A DNA stretch of 6,706 nucleotides, from positions 1,210,502 through 1,217,207 of the forward strand of contig CP070658.1 of the NCBI GenBank assembly GCA_020355105.1. Reading direction: 5' to 3'. The translations under genes and the position numbers were made by a program. The notes beneath the pieces were generated by a model that saw only the letters and a program-made list of their open reading frames with translations, was not told the origin of the DNA and searched no databases. Shown piece by piece: positions 4,352 through 6,706 of this stretch (positions within the stretch are counted from its first letter, which is position 1; each line of letters opens with the position of its first letter). Source of the DNA: Candidatus Thorarchaeota archaeon. Its GTDB lineage: Archaea; Asgardarchaeota; Thorarchaeia; Thorarchaeales; Thorarchaeaceae.

Positions 4352-4948
4352 CTATAGAGTGAGAATGAACAGCCCAAGGACTGCCTGAATTGAGAGCATG
4401 ATGAAGACTGTAGCAGTGGCTGTTATGGCATATCGCCTGGTTCTTGCATTTGGTAGCAATATGTCTCTATCATACCTTACACTCACTCGGTAACCAAGAA
4501 TAATCCCCAGGGCGGTCGGAGGCACGATTACAAACCCGATAGCTACTAAGAGGAGGGGACCTACAAAGACATTCGCCGCAATCATTGGGATTGCTAGAAG
4601 CGCCAGGATTCCAACGAAGTCTTGAGCTAGACAATACATTAGACCGGACCAAGCTGCGGTTCTCCAAGTGGTAGAATGTCTGAATTTGGAAAGAGCCCAA
4701 GACAGCAGGACCAACACTAGGGGCAGGATGAAAATCAATCCCAGAAAGACTCCCATTATGGCTTGGGCGATCATCTCAGGACTCATTGGTTCACCGGGGT
4801 GCGGTTCAGCCAAGGCCGAACTGAACCAATCAAATGAAACTGCCACATACACCCCTGAGAGTATCGTCGTTATAGTCAGAAGTGTGTTGAAAGTCGAGTC
4901 GACCAATTCCTTGAAATCGGCAACCTCCCTAATCAAGTCGCTCTCCAA
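4352..4948 (-). CDS. Multi-pass membrane protein of unknown function
   Basis: A 198-residue hydrophobic protein. Likely membrane spans are at about residues 22-44, 62-85, 108-127, 129-152 and 175-197, with a short charged N-terminus (MESDLIREVADFKELVD) and a polar loop containing WFSSALAEPHPGEPMSPE between spans 1 and 2. Positively charged loops (KFRHSTTWR at about 88-96, YRVSVRYDRD at 153-162, ARTRRY at 168-173) suggest orientation by the positive-inside rule. I see no catalytic, transporter or channel motif and do not recognise the family. The start is a TTG at 4948, strongly supported by AGGAGGAG at 4955-4962, six bases upstream, and by a TATA-like box at 5002-5010. It lies 126 bases downstream of the MBL hydrolase on the same strand but seems to have its own promoter. 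Confidence 0.8.
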   Translation of the reverse strand: MESDLIREVADFKELVDSTFNTLLTITTILSGVYVAVSFDWFSSALAEPHPGEPMSPEMIAQAIMGVFLGLIFILPLVLVLLSWALSKFRHSTTWRTAAWSGLMYCLAQDFVGILALLAIPMIAANVFVGPLLLVAIGFVIVPPTALGIILGYRVSVRYDRDILLPNARTRRYAITATATVFIMLSIQAVLGLFILTL

Positions 4949-4954
4949 ACCTTA

Positions 4955-4962
4955 CTCCTCCT
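4955..4962 (-). promoter_or_regulatory. Strong ribosome binding site deciding a TTG start
   Basis: The minus strand reads AGGAGGAG, then TAAGGT, then TTG. Near-perfect complementarity to the 16S 3' end at ideal spacing makes the TTG at 4948 the start of the membrane protein. Confidence 0.75.
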
Positions 4963-5001
4963 TCTTGAGCCTCCACGCAAATCGGCTCACGCCCCCAGAG
5001 C

Positions 5002-5010
5002 CATAATATG
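5002..5010 (-). promoter_or_regulatory. TATA-like box for the membrane protein gene
   Basis: The minus strand reads CATATTATG. A transcription start about 27 bases downstream, near 4980, would leave a leader of about 30 bases that includes the AGGAGGAG site. Confidence 0.42.
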
Positions 5011-5074
5011 CTTAGTTAAGAGTCTTACCAACGTCCACGAACAGAGCGTGCAGCTATCCCTCTGAGCCCCTGTT

Positions 5075-5929
5075 CTATGTACTATTGGTTGAATAATAAG
5101 CATGCAAGTGTTCCAATGCTCGTGAGATCTGCCAGTCCTCATCTGGCTCATAGAACTCTGGCACCTCAACTTCTTCTGGCCCGTTCCCCTCGGAAATCGT
5201 CTTCAGAACAGCAGTCTTGAGTGCCTGTAAGTAAGACAGTTGCTCTTCTATCAGCTCCTTGCCACCCAAAGGACCGTGTCCCGGCACAACGATGTCGATC
5301 TCCAGTGACAACATGTGCTGGAATGTCTTCATCCACTTCTCTGGATCTCCAGATGTGTCGCTGACATATGGCCAGGACTTGGCCGCAAGGTCGTCGCCTG
5401 TGAAGAGCACCCTCTCATTCGGGTAATATGCGTAGGAAGAACATGAAGAGTGACCACCAGAGTGGTAGAACTCCATCTGTAGGTCATTATTCCTGATGAT
5501 TCGTTCTTTCTCAAAACCATTGGTGGGTATGACTATCTCTATCTCATCGATATACTCGGCGAAATCTGGCTCCTCCTTCTTCCAATTGTCGAAGGCCTCC
5601 TTCGTCCAGCCTTCCTCTCTTCTCCGCTTCATGTTCTCAATCAGGGCATTTGAGCCAAAGATTTCGACGTCTTTGAAAGGTGCGGCTCCATAGTGGTGAT
5701 CACCATGAAAGTGGGTGATGAAGAGATACTTCACAGGCAGTTCATATTTCGCTTCGAGCTCCTCTCGGAACCTCTTTGCCTGTCTTGGATAGGGCAACGT
5801 ATCTATAATGACGACGAAGTCATCTAGTGCAACCGCGCCTGCCTTCACACTGAAGTAGCTCTCATAGCTGGCAGCTACTGCACGTGGTGATACTTCCTCA
5901 ATATTGAAATCGATGACAGTGTCGTTCAC
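5075..5929 (-). CDS. Metallo-beta-lactamase-fold hydrolase
   Basis: A 284-residue soluble protein from a GTG at 5929. All metal ligands of the glyoxalase II-like MBL fold are present: the HxHxDH motif in THFHGDHH (H73, H75, D77, H78), H160 in GGHS, the bridging aspartate D179 in FTGDD, and H218 in PGHGP. A two-metal hydrolytic site is therefore expected. The N-terminal 70 residues give the first beta sheet (VVIIDTLPYPRQAKRF). An insertion at about 95-135 is helical and charged (MKRRREEGWTKEAFDNWKKE), and the C-terminal 60 residues form helices ending in EDWQISRALEHLHAYY. Both probably shape the substrate pocket. The substrate is unknown: thioesters, lactones or phosphodiesters are all possible in the fold. 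GAGGTG at 5936-5941, six bases upstream, favours this GTG over the in-frame GTG at 5938, which would add three residues. The Nudix gene lies 90 bases upstream on the same strand and could be co-transcribed. Confidence 0.9.
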   Translation of the reverse strand: MNDTVIDFNIEEVSPRAVAASYESYFSVKAGAVALDDFVVIIDTLPYPRQAKRFREELEAKYELPVKYLFITHFHGDHHYGAAPFKDVEIFGSNALIENMKRRREEGWTKEAFDNWKKEEPDFAEYIDEIEIVIPTNGFEKERIIRNNDLQMEFYHSGGHSSCSSYAYYPNERVLFTGDDLAAKSWPYVSDTSGDPEKWMKTFQHMLSLEIDIVVPGHGPLGGKELIEEQLSYLQALKTAVLKTISEGNGPEEVEVPEFYEPDEDWQISRALEHLHAYYSTNST

Positions 5930-6019
5930 GCTGACCACCTCGTGAGAACGCAGGGATGGGCATTCTTCTGACAGAGTTTCAATTCAACCGAGTCCTTCTT
6001 AATCCTGCGGACGAAGCAA

Positions 6020-6568
6020 TCAAACAAGGCCTCGTAGCCTCGCTAGTGACCAGCCCATTATTGTTGCCGCATGAACAATCTTGCCATCCTCAATCATCCG
6101 GTCAACCTCATCAAATGAGAATAGACCCACCCGAAGGAACTCACTTGGGTCGGGCAGCTGATTCGAAACATTACCGACGGTTGCATAGTACAGGTTACAC
6201 CATACGGGACCAAGCCCAGTGGGATGATACCGAGCCAGGGGTTGTATTGATCTAATGCTGTAGCCTGTTTCTTCCTTGGTTTCTCTGATGGCTGCTTCTT
6301 CAGCAGATTCACTAGAATGAATCAGTCCAGAGGGGCTTTCCCAGCTTGCCTGTAGCCAAGGATAGCGGAACTGACGCACTAACACCACTTTGGTGTCATC
6401 TTCGACTACACAAGTAGCGGATGAGTAGTCTTGGTACTCGACCACAATGTATTCCACTACTTCTCCATCGGGTCTTTTTACTAGGTCATTTCGGAGACCG
6501 AGAAAAGGTGAGCGAAAGACCACTCTCTCTTCGACTTGTTTCCATTCTAAGTCTGCGTCACTCTGCAT
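6020..6568 (-). CDS. Nudix hydrolase, ADP-ribose pyrophosphatase-like
   Basis: A 182-residue protein from the ATG at 6568. The Nudix box GX5EX7REUXEEXGU is complete at 81-103 (G81, E87, R95, E96, E99, E100, G102), except that the U position after RE is threonine (T97) instead of a hydrophobic residue. Upstream, VVLVRQFRYPWLQASWESPSG is the segment typical of ADP-ribose/sugar-nucleotide pyrophosphatases, and the N-terminal region (WKQVEERVVFRSPFLGLRND) matches the beta strands those enzymes use to dimerise. Expected chemistry: Mg-dependent cleavage of a nucleoside diphosphate linked to a sugar or other group. After the box, YHPTGLGPVWCNLYYA replaces the usual SPG-x-(T/S)-x-E loop, so the substrate is uncertain. 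The start is supported by AGGAGATGATC at 6574-6584, five bases upstream, and a TATA-like box at 6626-6636. The longer in-frame opening to 6652 would place that promoter inside the gene. Confidence 0.9.
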   Translation of the reverse strand: MQSDADLEWKQVEERVVFRSPFLGLRNDLVKRPDGEVVEYIVVEYQDYSSATCVVEDDTKVVLVRQFRYPWLQASWESPSGLIHSSESAEEAAIRETKEETGYSIRSIQPLARYHPTGLGPVWCNLYYATVGNVSNQLPDPSEFLRVGLFSFDEVDRMIEDGKIVHAATIMGWSLARLRGLV

Positions 6569-6573
6569 CGCTG

Positions 6574-6584
6574 GATCATCTCCT
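6574..6584 (-). promoter_or_regulatory. Ribosome binding site deciding the Nudix start
   Basis: The minus strand reads AGGAGATGATC, one base from the ideal anti-16S sequence GGAGGTGATC, and ends five bases before the ATG at 6568. This argues against the upstream in-frame ATGs at 6592 and 6652. Confidence 0.7.
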
Positions 6585-6625
6585 AACAGCATGACTCGCC
6601 CAGTGAGTCCCCGTACACTGCTAGA

Positions 6626-6636
6626 GGTTATAACTT
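6626..6636 (-). promoter_or_regulatory. TATA box for the Nudix gene
   Basis: The minus strand reads AAGTTATAACC with a palindromic TTATAA core. A transcription start about 27 bases downstream, near 6604, gives a leader of roughly 36 bases with the strong SD. Because the core is symmetric, it could also fire toward the right edge of the window. Confidence 0.5.
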
Positions 6637-6706
6637 GTGTCAGTACGCGCATCTCGTATTCTCATCAGGCCCGGTCATTCCGCTATGAGTCACAAACAAT
6701 GTGGAA

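Noticed and set aside
6569..6652. 28-residue N-terminal extension of the Nudix protein
   Set aside because: It would overlap the TATA box and SD that support the start at 6568, and the Nudix family does not need it.
6685..6706. Plus-strand gene start at the right edge (MSHKQCG)
   Set aside because: Only seven codons are visible and there is no SD; listed as a finding but not as a feature.
1..6706. CRISPR array, insertion sequence, integrase or defence system
   Set aside because: No spaced direct repeats of the right length, no terminal inverted repeats, and no transposase, nuclease or Cas motifs in any frame.

Overview
The window looks archaeal, most likely from an Asgard archaeon of Thorarchaeota-like type, with roughly balanced base composition. 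Three things point there. The gene at 450-1601 is a Ras-superfamily GTPase with Rab-grade G motifs. Several starts are preceded by TATA-like boxes about 55-70 bases upstream. Ribosome binding sites are strong (GGAG, AGGAGGAG, GAGGTG). No rRNA, tRNA, transposase, integrase or CRISPR repeat was found, and the lineage call is inference.

Layout, left to right. A threonine/serine dehydratase runs off the left edge on the minus strand (1-204). It diverges from the GTPase (450-1601), a Rab-like domain joined by an acidic, proline-containing linker to a long C-terminal coiled coil. A class I SAM methyltransferase follows on the same strand with its own promoter-like box (1758-2408). It converges on a minus-strand pair: a TPR protein (2936-3454) and, downstream, a YjbQ/UPF0047 family enzyme (2443-2862). 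A 300-base stretch with hairpins and a promoter-like box precedes a possible small basic protein on the plus strand (3764-3916). Next come four minus-strand genes: a zinc-ribbon protein (3932-4207), a multi-pass membrane protein (4352-4948), a metallo-beta-lactamase-fold hydrolase (5075-5929) and a Nudix hydrolase (6020-6568).

The genes do not form one obvious pathway. Most have their own promoter-like and ribosome-binding signals, so the region reads as single-gene units plus perhaps one operon (TPR then YjbQ). Most metabolic members are broad house-cleaning or small-molecule enzymes (PLP dehydratase, Nudix, MBL hydrolase). The item of greatest interest is the GTPase: it has all five G motifs but no C-terminal cysteine for lipid attachment, and carries a coiled coil instead. 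Several start codons were reassigned from ribosome binding sites (zinc ribbon, MBL, Nudix, small basic protein), and the dehydratase and membrane protein start with TTG.
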